Shown: in pieces, positions 44,801 to 55,955 of the stretch
Position numbering within the stretch: the first letter of the stretch is position 1
Layout of the letters: each line of letters begins with the position of its first letter
The notes under the pieces: generated by a model
The model's input: the letters and a program-made list of their open reading frames with translations, nothing else
What the model was told of the DNA's origin: nothing
The model's database searches: none
Translations under genes and position numbers: made by a program
Source of the DNA: Pseudopithomyces maydicus
Taxonomy: Eukaryota > Ascomycota > Dothideomycetes > Pleosporales > Didymosphaeriaceae
Length of the DNA stretch: 64,000 nucleotides
Direction: 5' to 3'
Assembly: GCA_026873275.1 (NCBI GenBank)
Contig: JANTUC010000008.1
Coordinates: 124,001-188,000 of the forward strand

Positions 44801-46247
44801 TCACACCTCCACGAGATCCACCATGTCGTCCTCCGTCCCGCTCTCCTCGTACGCCTTCGTGAGGAAAGGATGGCGCAGCGCTTCTTCCGCCGTGATCCGC
44901 TTGGACGGGTCCGTCTCCAGCAGTCGGTACAGGAAAGCCACTGCGTCCTTCTCTTCGTCTTCGAGTTCCTTCTTCGGTGCGTTCTTGTCCGAATCGGTAC
45001 GGCCCGTGCACCAGAGGATGATCTTTTCGAGGCTGTGCCCGTACTCGCTATAACTCGGAATGTTGGTCTGAAAGACCTGTCCGTGCAGCAGAGCAGCCTC
45101 CTTCATCTTTTTCCGACCAAAGATGGTGGTGATCTCCAGCAGGGCGTCAATGTCGTCAGCGCTGTGGAAGAAAGGAAAGCGGCGGGTGAGGAGCGTCAGG
45201 AGAATGACACCCGCGCTCCACATATCGATTATGGTAGTCTGCTGCGTGCACTTCATAAGCACCTCGGGAGCACGAAAACCACGGGTTCCAGCACGGTTGG
45301 CTCGACGGCTCGAACGCGTGTCTGTTTTGGGCATGCTGGGAGTCGTGTCCCAGGCTGCCACCTTCTGCTGCCAGACGCTATGGGTGTTCTTGTAGCGACG
45401 ATCCTCGGGTATAAGAGTGCAGTTGCACTGCTGCCAGTCTGTGCCTTCTCGCTCGGCAAGACCAAAGTCGACAAGAACGCCGCGGTTCAACCACTTGTTG
45501 TAGAGAAAGTTCGTGGGCTTGACATCGCGGTGCAGGATTTTTCTGCTGTGCACGGCTCGCAGGGCTGTGAACAGGCTCTTCATGTACAGACGCATCTCGG
45601 AGATCTTCATGTCCTTGTAGTAGTCGCGGAAGTCCTGATGCTGGAAGTATGGGAGAACGGCGACGACCTGGTCCTGGTGGCGAAAAGCGGTGATAAGCGG
45701 GCATACCGAGTCGGAGTTTTTGAGGTCGAACAGCAGCTCCAGCTCGTTGAAGATGCGGATGGGGCTGCTAGTGACGTAGATCTTCTTGATGGCTACATAG
45801 TGGGGTCGGCGGGCTGAACGTTTGGCTTTGGCTGGGGAGGACCACTTTCGGCGTTCACGCTCGTCGATGTCCCAGCGGTTGTTGTACTTGTAGTACTCCA
45901 GATCCTCGGCCTTGTACACGGTGGAGAAAGTGCCTGCATGTGCGTGTCAGTCTCGCGGCGTGCCTGCAGGAGACGAGCCAATCGTGGGACGTACCCTCGC
46001 CGATGCGGTTGATGAGCCGATAGCGCTTGTTGATGCCGACGAAGCTGTTCTCGAACTTCTCAATGTCCTCGGCAACCATGTCGTCGACGCTCTCGTCCTC
46101 GCTGGAGTCGAGTGTGCGTCCGCTCTCTTCCAGCGGGTCGGCGCTTTCGTCCAGCGTCTCCTCGGCGGCGTCTCCGTCCCGCGGGTCCTCGTGGAGCAGG
46201 TCGGCCTGCTCGACGTGTGGCTGCATGGTTGTGCGTGCTTGAGCCAT
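44801..46247 (-). CDS. CDC7: Cdc7/Hsk1-type cell-cycle protein kinase
   Basis: This is the catalytic subunit of the Dbf4-dependent kinase, which phosphorylates the MCM helicase to start DNA replication. Two exons (45995-46247 and 44801-45933) give 461 residues. The N-terminal 70 residues are acidic and low in complexity. The kinase domain begins at NRIGEGTFSTVYKA, with the intron inside the glycine loop. The ATP-binding lysine is in VAIKK (near residue 134), the catalytic loop is HRDVKPTNF (219-227), then DFGLAE, and GTRGFRAPEVL closes the activation segment. Insertions between DFG and APE and again near RTDSDKNAPKKE match the kinase inserts of Cdc7 relatives. It acts in the nucleus with Dbf4. 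The start codon lies only 268 bp from that of the condensin gene on the other strand, so the two cell-cycle genes share a promoter region. Confidence 0.9.
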
Positions 46248-46515
46248 GCTGTGGGCTCTGGTGGTGTTGTTGTGCGGTGGTTTCTCTCTCCACGCGGCGC
46301 GAGAAGCCTGGAGACGTGGTACGGTACCGTGTTTTGGGTGGGGACCAAGGGCCGCGCCGCGCCTGCCCCGTTCAGGCTAGGTCATAACAAACGCCCGCTC
46401 GCGCCTGCCCGCCCGTTGTCCGCCACAAACAACATTTCCCAGGACGACCCAGCATCCGTCCGTGAGGTCGTGAGAGAGTTCGCGCCTGCTGATTCCCTCC
46501 ACACCTGCGCCCACC
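46248..46515. promoter_or_regulatory. Bidirectional promoter, CDC7 and CND1
   Basis: These 268 bp separate the two divergent start codons. The interval includes an ACGCGGCGCG stretch near 46295, reminiscent of the MluI cell-cycle-box core ACGCG, but I cannot show that it is used. Co-regulation in the cell cycle is an inference. Confidence 0.5.
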
Positions 46516-49500
46516 ATGGAGTCCCAGGCCACCTTCGACGTGAACGAGGCTATCAAAAACTACGACAGCGACCCCGCGACCATAGCGACCCCCGATGCTC
46601 CGCGCGACCTGCAGGACTTTGAGCACGAGCCCGAACGACTGCGGGACGAGGCCGCCGTGCTGAATTCCGAGCTCAACACCGTCGTCGACTCGATTGCAGA
46701 CAGCGCCGAGGCCATCACTCGGAGCTCCAATTTCGACACCCTCCAGTTCCTGCTCCGCTTCTCCTCCTACATCCCCCCCACCGTCCTCGGCAAGATTCTT
46801 GATCTCGTCTCGTCTGCGCTCTCCGGTCAGATCGATGCCATACACGCCGACATACAATCAGCCGACCAGGATGCTCTGCAGATGCACAAGACCGTCATGG
46901 AGATGTACGCATTCCTCCTGCGGTGGACCATATCAGCCGTGGAATCAAGAGAAGGCCAGGATGTTCCGTCGGCATCGGCGCCGGCTGCGCGAGGTCGGGG
47001 GAAGGGCGCCAAATCCAAGGCAACAAAGGATGGGGCATGGGACGCAACTGCACAGCTCGAGGCAGCCCTCGACAGAATCAGCCAGGTGCTGCGATTGGAT
47101 CTCGGCCGTATATTCGTCACCACTTCCGAGCGGGATACCTTCATTGGCCTGCTCACAAAGCCCATCTACCACATTCTGGAAAACTCGGAGAAGACGGGAC
47201 GGATAAAGAACCAGGCGATTCGAAGCCACAGCTTCAGGGTGCTGGGCATGGCCATCAAGCGCCACGGACATGCATACAGTAGGTTCTTCTAGTCTGATAA
47301 AAGTCCCCCACTGACCAGGATCCAGATGCTCAGATATCCATCACACAGGCCCTTTTCTTCTACGGCCATCTGTCCGAAGCCATGGCCGAACTTTTGCACA
47401 TTGTTGCCGAGAGCTACGATTACCCGCAACTGACCGAAGACGTGCTCCGTGAGGTCAGCGACAAGGAGTTCGATGCCATGGACAAGAAAGGCCCCACATC
47501 CGTCTCTGCCTTCTTGATCAGAATCTCGGAGCTGATCCCAGAAGTCGTCATGAAGCAGATGATCTCGCTCGCAAAGCTGGTCGATAGCGAGGTATGTCGT
47601 ACCAGACCTACATCTTCGTTTGTTTTGCTAATGGTGACAGTCTTACACCCTGCGCATGGCCATGATTGACGTGTGTGGTAATATGGTTATTATGATCAGC
47701 AAGCAGACCGAAGACCAACGCAGCGATGAGTCCAAGTCAAAGATGGACCGGTTCCTTGACGAGCTTGAGAACCGCTTCCTCGACATCAACCCCTACTGCC
47801 GTGCCAGGGTTATGCAAGTCTACGTAAAACTCTGTGACCTCGACCAGAGATTGTCGAAGCGGCGAAAGAAGGCTGCGAAATATGCTTCTTTGAGTCTCAA
47901 GGACAAGAGCAGCAATGTTCGCCGAAATGCTATCAAGCTGCTCACCAAACTCGTTGAAACCCATCCATTCAACCTTTTTGCCGATGACGAGGGACGGTTG
48001 TCCAAAGACAAGACAGAAAAGAAGCTGGAAGACATCGAAGCTCAGATACGTGAGTTGATGCCGCCGGAGCCGGAGAAGCCTGCAGCAGGAGAGCCGACGT
48101 TAGATGAGGATATGCTGCAAGATGCGACCCAGGTGGATGGCGAGACCTTGGCGAGACCTCAACATCCCGACGAGATGACCGACGAAGAGAAGCTCGAAAC
48201 AATGAAGAAGCTGGCAGAGCAGGCCGCTAATGCCGAGAAGATCGACAAACTGGATAAGTCGAGAAAATACTACACAGACATGCTCAGGTTCATCGAAGTA
48301 GTCGATGACGCTGCGGAGAACGTCATGCTACTCTTGTCAGCCAAGAACAAGAGCGAAGTCATCGAGGCAATGGACTTCTTCGTGAAGATCAACGCATACA
48401 AGATCCCCAATGCCCGAAATGGAATTCGGCGAATGCTGCGACTCATTTGGACCAAGGGCAACAGCGATGAGGGCAAGGGCGTTCAGACTCATCTCATCGA
48501 ATGTTACAGAGACCTCTTCTTCGTGGCTGACCCTCGCTGGAACTCCGACGTTACCGACGACTACATCATGCATAACATGATATCGCTCACCTATGGCACT
48601 ACGCCCGCGGAGCTCACATCGCTCGAGCAGTTGTTGAGCACAATGATGTCTCAGGGTTTGATCAAAGAGAGCGTCATTCAAAAGCTGTGGGCCACTTATG
48701 GGTACCAGAAAAAACCCATATCCCGCACCATGCGCCGAGGAGCCATCATAGTACTGGGCATGCTGGCTCTTGCCAAACCTGCAATTGTCGTCGACGAGAT
48801 GGAACTATGCCTTCGCATTGGGCTTGGTGAGCTCGGCCGACGTGACCTCGGTTTGGCTCGATACACCTGCATCGCACTGCGCCGCATCAGCCCACCACCT
48901 GGCAAGCAAACAGACCCCTCCACTCCAGCACAGGTGGCGAAGCTTCCCAATGATCACGCCGTGCTTGTGAAGCTTGCGGCCATGTGTGAGATGGTGTCTG
49001 ACGACAAAGAGTGGTTCGGCGTTGCTGAGCAAGCTGTCAGTGCCATCTATGTTCTATCAAAGCATCCCGATGTCTTGTGTTCAGAAATTCTGCGCAGGAA
49101 GACCAAGTATGTCTTTGCACCACAAGCACCTTCTCGTCCAACATCCAGTGGCTCGGGTGAGGGTGACCCCATGGATGTCGATGAGCCCCATACACCCGTC
49201 GAAGAGCAGCCACAACTCAAGAAACAGAACCCTGCTCTGTCGCTCTCTCAGCTGCTCTTCATTGTCGGACACGTTGCCATCAAGCAGATCGTTCACCTCG
49301 AACTATGCGAGCACGAGTTCAAGCGACGCAAGGCTGAGAAGCAATCCAAGACGGCGCCCGCTCCCCGCAAATCTCTCGCCTCCGAACAGGCCACACCAGC
49401 CAAGAGAGGAAGGAAGAAGTCGGCGAAGGATGCCACCCCAGCCCCCGATGAGGTAGACGAGCTCGAGCTCATGGCTGGTCCCTCGGAAGACGACATCACA

Positions 49501-50398
49501 GACCACATTGCGGCAATCCGAGAACGCGAGCTTCTCTATGGCCCTGACTCCCTCCTTACCAACTTCGGTCCGTTGGTCAGGGACATCTGCTTCAACAATA
49601 CCTCATACAACCACCCCACGCTGCAGGCCCAGGCCGCGCTCTGCCTCGCAAAGCTCATGTGCGTCAGCTCCGAGTACTGCGAGAAGAACCTCGAGCTCCT
49701 CCTCACCATGATGGAACGCAGCAGGGACCCCGTCGTCCGCAGCAACCTCGTCATCGCGCTCGCTGACATGGCCGTCTGCTTCAACCAGCTCATCGACGAG
49801 AACGAGTCGCATCTGTACCGTCGCCTGAACGATGGCGACCCAAGCGTGAAGCGCACGTGTCTCATGACGCTGACATTCCTCATTCTCGCCGGCCAGGTCA
49901 AGGTCAAGTCGGAGCTGGCGAAGATGGCGAAGTGCATGGAGGACAGCGATGATAAGATTAAGGACATGGCGCGCATGTTCTTCACCGAGTTGGCGACCAA
50001 GGATAACGCTATTTATAACCAGTTTATCGATATGTTTAGCACGTTGAGTGCGGATCGTGAGTTGGCGGAGGATGCGTTTAAGAAGATTATAAAGACGCTC
50101 GCGGGCTACATTGAGAAGGTATGTTTGGACTTGTTCAACCCCCTTTTTTCACAGCGCGATATTTCTTTTTTTCTTTTTTTTTTTTTTTGCATGTCAAGAT
50201 GACGATAGATGGACTAACGCAACACAGGACAAACACGCCAAGGTGCTGTCGAGGAAACTCGCAGATCGACTACCCAGGGCCGAGGGCGAGAAGGAGTGGA
50301 ACGACATCGCGTTCACGCTGGGCCAATTGCAGCACAAGGACGAGGAGATCACGAAGGTGGTGGCGGAGGGGTTCAAGGTCGTGCAGGCTTCGGCGTGA
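46516..50398 (+). CDS. CND1: Condensin complex subunit Cnd1 (Ycs4/CAP-D2)
   Basis: This is the HEAT-repeat, non-SMC subunit D2 of condensin, which compacts mitotic chromosomes. Four exons (46516-47278, 47326-47591, 47641-50118, 50228-50398) close in phase to 1225 residues, the normal length. The N-terminal condensin domain covers roughly residues 60-240. The rest is a chain of HEAT repeats, with RVMQVYVKLCDLD and SSNVRRNAIKLLTKLVETHPFN typical of the family. The conserved Cnd1 segment near the C-terminus includes RDPVVRSNLVIALADM and DGDPSVKRTCLMTLTFLILA. An acidic, low-complexity linker (about residues 855-950) contains a KRGRKK patch that may be a nuclear-import or DNA-contact site. The last intron contains a T-rich stretch with an unbroken T14 near its end. 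No frame breaks are present, which contrasts with several neighbours. Confidence 0.94.
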
Positions 50399-51915
50399 GT
50401 GGGGTGGGCAGTGACCAGTTAAAGTTAACGATGACATGGCGTATGGGATGGGATTCGGGATTTGGCTGGGGGGTATGATACCCGGGGTTGGGATCGGATG
50501 GCATTGGCTGTTGTGGCGTTCTGAATCGTGAATATAGCATTTGGGTTGGGATTGGCGTTGGGGTAAAGCCTTGGTGTATACATGTACGCTTTTCAACTCG
50601 CATTGAGAGATGGCTTTGTGCGGGGGGGGGGGCCTGCTTACTCGGTTGGTTGGGTGAAGTACCCCTGAGATCATGTTTATACATACCTACATACTCGCTA
50701 CGTTTCGCCGCTGTACCGTGTGGCGGTTTTGGTCACCAAATGCTGTGATACGTGTATGTAAATACGCATATAAATACATCGACATGCATGTTTGCATGTT
50801 TGCATGCCAGGCTGGCGATTCACTGACCAGTCAATTCATCCGTTCTACATGCGAACTATCACTTTTTTTGCGCCAAGTGTGTGGCAATACGCATATTAAA
50901 GAAAGGACTAAGAGGAGAAAGGAATGGAACTATGAAATGTGGAGGCATGGTTTTGAGGATGGACTGGATGGATGAACGAAACGCTGGGAACGGGGTGGGT
51001 TGCTGGACGGTTAGGTGGATGGTTAAATGGATAGCATGATTACATATGGAAGGAGATAGGGTGGGATAGTATTAGTAGTAGTGGCAGGATCGTTGAACTC
51101 TAATATCAATTAGGGTTCAGGGTTTGGTATGGGGGTTGGTAGTGGGACAGGGTGTGGCTCATATAATGTATATATATTCTTTAGCTAATGTTGGGTGTTG
51201 AGTTCATTAAAATATCTGTTATCCCACTAACAGTATGAACTTATGGGCTAGATTTATTATGACAATTGGGTCTGTGGTCGAGTGCCGTTAGGTCAGAAAT
51301 CAGGTGGTCTACAAGCTTTTAGTGGTTCAGTGGTGGATCGCTGGAAGGAGTTGACCAAATTATTTTATTTTAAGGCCGACCATCTACTACTGCTGTCCCA
51401 ACATTCCTATCAATTATCTTCACTATCTTGTGTTTGGTCCATTGTTTCGGTAATTCTTTTTGGTAAATTCATCACGCCTAATCTATCTTTAACTGGTGTC
51501 GACGTAATCTGCTTAGGTCCTCATAGTTATGCATAAATCACTGGTGGATGAGGAATGATAATTTACGCGAGACTGGTATAGCAAGGCCAACATTTTAATT
51601 GGTCATTTGATGATTTTTCCAAATGAAGGAGCACCGGACAGTGGACCAATTATGAGAGGGTGGGTGTAATTGATGGGAGGGCGGAGGGCATGTTGAGACG
51701 GTAGTGGTAGATGATCGGTCCGCCCACGGTTTAGCCTAGGCAGTAGCATTATGTAATTCATAGCCCAGAAAAAGGAAGGACGATACATAAGTGCACTCAT
51801 GGTCCAACTTCCACTTCCCAGTAACTAGAATACATTCTGACTTCTGCTATTCACCTATCCACAACTGATCGCCGAAAGCCGTGCCACAATACCAGTCCTT
51901 ACACCACCCCCCACA
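50399..51915. other. Spacer, no gene seen
   Basis: 1.5 kb downstream of the condensin gene and upstream of the F-box gene. Short open frames on both strands lack support. A G9 run lies near 50622, and there are no long repeats. Confidence 0.4.
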
Positions 51916-52935
51916 ATGGCTCCCTCCATAGATCCCGATATCGATAGTCTCACCTACCCACACGACGATCTCCGCAGTAAATTTTACCACCTGGATCGAC
52001 TCCTCGACCGCATGCCGCCCATATTCTCCATCGACGATTCAGTCCCTCTTAACAGACAGCTCGGAGCGCTTGCTATTTTTCCGGATGACATACTCTACGA
52101 CGTCTTCAGTCATCTTTCCATCATAGACCTGATGCGCCTCCGACGCTGCAACCGATTCGCGAGCCATTTCATCAACACGATCCCTCTACTGCGTAAAATC
52201 CTCCGAATCGCACCCAACACGATCAAAGGCATAATGGCCATTCAGGTCTCTGAGCGTATCACACTGGAGCAACTCTGCCAAAAGCTCTATCAACGAGAAT
52301 GCGATGGGTGCGAAGAACTGGCACAATCTATCTACTTGCCAACGTGCCATCGAGCTTGCTTTGACTGCATGCATCCTCAAGGTGGTGGATATTTCGATGC
52401 TCCATTAACGTACGATCAGCTGTATGGAGATTTTAGCGTTTCTTCCGAACGGATAGCCACATGGCCCAGCTTCCTGCCACCGCACTGCACTTTCACGAAT
52501 GGTGTCAACAAGTTCAAGACAGCGGAGCGTCATGTACTGTATAGCTCCTACTCATATACATTCGGTCAAAAGCTAGGGTGGGACACCACATGGCAGTACT
52601 CTTTTCGTGGTGCAATCACAGGACCAGAAGTAGACCGGTCATGGGATATGACCAGGAGGGATCCGAATAGAGAGGCTGTTACCGTAGTACAGGGTCCACT
52701 CAACATGATGTTAAGGGAGCATATGACTGTTGTCATCGCACCTTGGCCGGACTCAACCGGTTTGAATGTAGAGCACGGAATACTCTGCTCGACTTGCTTA
52801 AGAACCAGTCGTCAAGACCGGATTTTTTCCAGAGATACATTTTTGGAGCATCTCAAAGACTGTCGTGTTAGGCCATCTTCTATGAGATTCTTCATAAAAC
52901 CCCGAGATTGGGGTTTATGGGTATGTGAGGATTAG
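51916..52935 (+). CDS. F-box protein
   Basis: This is a single-exon gene of 339 residues starting at the ATG at 51916. An F-box motif at about residues 52-86 (FPDDILYDVFSHLSIIDLMRLRRCNRFASHFI in pattern) would bind Skp1 and so link the protein to an SCF ubiquitin ligase. The rest shows no leucine-rich or WD repeats. It contains a cysteine-rich stretch (CDGCEE, CHRACFDCMHP, about residues 130-155) and another near the C-terminus (CSTCLR) that may bind zinc or stabilise a substrate-recognition fold. Such F-box proteins form large, fast-evolving families in Pezizomycotina, and the target is unknown. The gene is followed by a long AT-rich microsatellite region with no intervening gene. Confidence 0.78.
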   Translation: MAPSIDPDIDSLTYPHDDLRSKFYHLDRLLDRMPPIFSIDDSVPLNRQLGALAIFPDDILYDVFSHLSIIDLMRLRRCNRFASHFINTIPLLRKILRIAPNTIKGIMAIQVSERITLEQLCQKLYQRECDGCEELAQSIYLPTCHRACFDCMHPQGGGYFDAPLTYDQLYGDFSVSSERIATWPSFLPPHCTFTNGVNKFKTAERHVLYSSYSYTFGQKLGWDTTWQYSFRGAITGPEVDRSWDMTRRDPNREAVTVVQGPLNMMLREHMTVVIAPWPDSTGLNVEHGILCSTCLRTSRQDRIFSRDTFLEHLKDCRVRPSSMRFFIKPRDWGLWVCED

Positions 52936-52984
52936 AAGGTAGGTAAATAACAGTGCAAACACCTTATACCCTATTAAGATCTGA

Positions 52985-53270
52985 TTATTATATTATATAT
53001 ATATATACCGTGCGTGCGCGAGTATATACGTTTAATATATATATATTAAAGGTAAAGAAGGGAGAGTACGCATAAAAAAAGATAATATATATATATATAA
53101 ATATATATTATATATAGGTAATTAATATTTTATTACATACGCGTTCGGCCTGTCTTAGAACTATTTATTTACTTTTAAAGGGGGAATTAGTATATAGGTA
53201 TATAGGTATATAGGTATATGTATAGGTATGTATGTATGTAGGTATATAGGTATATATATAGGAATATAGG
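52985..53270. repeat. TA and GTATAG microsatellite tract
   Basis: Several TA runs (52990-53010, 53032-53050, 53083-53117) are followed by a run of TATAGG/GTATAG hexamers (about 53190-53270). All are simple repeats, forming a 280-bp low-complexity tract. Confidence 0.85.
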
Positions 53271-53783
53271 TCGATAAGTCAAAGCAGTCTTAAAGATGAC
53301 GCATGGCGCAAGTCACAGGCCACTGAGTCCCACCTACCTTACCTTTGGCTATGTAACGAGCTTTCCGGCAGAGATCACGGCCCCTTCCCATCTACCACTT
53401 ATGCCCTGCAGTGTTTCTGGAGCGCCTTCCCGTTCAACAATGCTGTTCGGCAAAGATCAATCACAGAGACTCGGGGCTGGTCGTGGGGACTTGGATGGTA
53501 ACACCCATAGGTGTGCCCGAATGAGCTGTGGCACTCGTCTGAAAACGCATACTACGCAGAAGATAGAAATTATATTGGAATTCCACAGCAGACACTGTTC
53601 GAACTACGGCCCTAACGAGCACCACCTGCCCGTCGTGTCCGTGCAATGACACCCCGAAGGACACTTCCTTCCTAACAAACACGTCCCACCTTCCAACTAC
53701 TGACCTGTTTACCACCAGATCATCGCAGCTGCTCCAAATACTGAGAGGCTTCTCGTTCCGTGGTGGAGTCCTGGAGCCGTGTT

Positions 53784-54660
53784 TATAAAGCCCCCCGAGT
53801 TCCCTTCCGTCGTCTTTTTCCTTTCTTCTCTTCACTCCTTCGGGATAACTCCTTCATAACCCTTCGAGATAATCCCACGCCTTCGGGAAATCTGCCCTTC
53901 GGGGCAGATCTCCCTCGGGAAAGGTCCCCTGGGACAACTCACGTCCCAATACACATTTACATGCATACTGCAATCCACGCAGTACGCGGTACATGAACCG
54001 CGCACTAGTGCACCCGCACCAGCACTCGCAAAATTTCAGCGACAAGTTAGTACCCGGTTTTCATTTATAACTCTATTCCCTTGATCCTGCCTCCTCTGAG
54101 CTTTGCTAACATTACTCTTAGTGTCTACTGTTTCGTTTACGTGGGTAAGTACTCCTTGATCCGTCATCTCCGCACACGCTCTTCGCAAAGACTGTTCATC
54201 AACGTTGTCGCCATCGTTGAGTCATGCCATCCTTCTTCATTACCATCTATCTGAACACCATCATTCTTGGTAAGTCAGAGCTAACAATTTCAGAACTTCG
54301 GCGGCGCTGCCGCCCCGGGAGGGGAGGGAGGGGAGGAGGGAGGGAGGAGGAAGAGGAGGGAGAGAGGGAAACCGGTAAGTTATTCGTTTATAATCTGTCT
54401 CAGGTTTTGCTAACATATTGTATAAAGGGCCGCTCGGCCCGGCGCCGAGCTGCTGCTGCTGCTGCTGCTACCGCTGCCGCTGTACCCGCTCCAGCCCCCG
54501 ACGCCGCCGCCTTCGAGCTCTTGTTTGGCCGCCCGCCATGTTGCTGTTCGGCCCGCAGCCGGCCGCGTCGCCGGCGACTACCCGCCCTCGTGCAAACACG
54601 CAATCAACTTTATATAAATATAATTCTTTCTCTTCTGATGAACTTTCCCAGTTGATGTGA
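53784..54660 (+). other. Candidate intron-dense orphan transcription unit
   Basis: A TATA box (TATAAA at 53784) is followed by a CT-rich leader and a series of near-perfect splice signals. One reading starts at the ATG at 53993 with exons 53993-54045, 54122-54144, 54294-54374 and 54428-54660. The phases close and give 129 residues ending at 54660. The introns carry GTTAGT/GTAAGT donors and repeated GCTAACA branch sites. The product is of low complexity: arginine/glutamate-rich exon 3 and a cysteine-, arginine- and proline-rich exon 4 built on a GCT trinucleotide run. A different frame of exon 4 would be alanine/proline-rich. I do not recognise a family. It could equally be a non-coding RNA gene. 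The strength of the splice signals, not the protein, is the support. Confidence 0.35.
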
Positions 54661-54999
54661 GTCCATTTTCCATATTACGTGCTAATAGCGTATCGCGGCG
54701 GGAAAAATATAAGGCTAACGTCGCACCAGCACCCGCGACCGTGCCTGCGCCCGCCGAATTGCACCTGCACTGGCATCGATACAAGCTTATTTCTAGGCAT
54801 TCAGTCTTCCAATCACCGCCATGAAGACCCAAGAAGATGAGGGGCGGAGAGCCACGTTGAGGTTCAGATAGCTTGTTCAATCGTTCAATTGATTACAGTG
54901 TGATGTTCAAAGAAAGAAAATCCATGCTTCAACTCTGACTGTGAATCCAAAGCTGCTGCTGCTCGCCTTCCTCTTAATCCTCACATAGCTATGAATCGA

Positions 55000-55110
55000 A
55001 CGTTTTCAATCGTCACAAGAGGGAATGGCAGCTTTTTTCAAATATATATATTTTTATCTCGCCAGCCACCTGTGCTGCTACTTTGTCGAAAAACAAAACA
55101 GAACAAATTA
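55000..55110 (+). mobile_element. Dispersed element R1, copy C
   Basis: The sequence from CGTTTTCAATCGTCACAAGA to the A-rich AACAAAACAGAACAAATT matches copies A (minus, 10283-10390) and B (32497-32594). Shared blocks include TGGCAGCTTTTTT and TGCTGCTACTTTGTCGAAAAACAAAAC. It is the most diverged copy, with a TATATA insertion in the middle. No clean direct repeats flank it. Confidence 0.6.
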
Positions 55111-55200
55111 AAACACATGAACTCAAGTCCCGGGTAACATGCTCTCCACGCTCTTGTTATTTATATTCACCCCTTGTATTTGGTGTGTGACTTGGGAATC

Positions 55201-55270
55201 CGTCAAAAAGTGTCGAGTTAACACGACGACGACGATGTTGGGCAAAAAAGGGTAGAAAATAGCGTCTCCT
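55201..55270 (-). repeat. Dispersed repeat R2, minus-strand copy
   Basis: Read on the minus strand, it gives GGAGACGCTATTTTC, then ACATCGTCGTCG, then GTTAACTCGACACTTTTT, in the same order as the copy at 63237-63310. A related fragment (GTGTCTCCACTGGACAGCGTG at about 55588) follows 300 bp away and matches the other edge of the 63-kb copy. Confidence 0.5.
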
Positions 55271-55955
55271 AACCGACGGGGAAGACAAATGGCGTAGAAG
55301 AATATTTGTCTTTATTTGGTTTATTCTTCTAGTAATTGTTAATCATTAGACCCGGCGCGTCTGGTTTGTCGTTGGCTGGTGAACGCATGACCTGTACAGT
55401 GCCTAGGTGCAGGTCCATCCTTGCGACGTCGATTGAAAGGTTGAAAGTCCTGGATGGATATAAATATAGAGCGGTGACTGGGATGGCGTCTTGTGGTAGT
55501 CTTTGTCGTTATGTATATGTTTTTGCTTTTCATTTCTTTGGAAGAAAAGTAGTAGCAGAGTGGATGTGGATGGAAAGAGTTTAGAAAAGTGTCTCCACTG
55601 GACAGCGTGAAAAACGGCGTAGAAAATGTGTGACTCAAAGATGTGATGCCGATTAGATGGATGGACGTGGTTGTAAAAGAAAGCTGCCGTCCCCTTTTGT
55701 GGCACTTGAAACACGTCCGTACGTACATGAAGGTGGCAGTGCCCCGGGATTCTCCAAAATGCCATACCACACTTGACGCTTCGTCGTCGCCTTGAACCTA
55801 GCATCAAAAAGAGAATCTTTATATGGGCCCACAGAACACACCGTCTATTCACGTGCACATACGCCCACATTCAAGCATCCAATTGCCATGTATTAAATCA
55901 CCTCATATACGCATATATATATATATATATATATAGATATATATAACACTACCCC
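55271..55955. other. Spacer downstream of formamidase
   Basis: This interval contains R2-like fragments near 55290 and 55590 (both with GGCGTAGAA) and a TA microsatellite at 55913-55934 just after the formamidase stop. No gene is seen. Confidence 0.4.

Noticed and set aside
54270..54293. 24-bp sequence with donor, branch site and acceptor as a complete intron
   Set aside because: It is too short for spliceosomal removal. Its branch site and acceptor more likely serve the donor at 54145.
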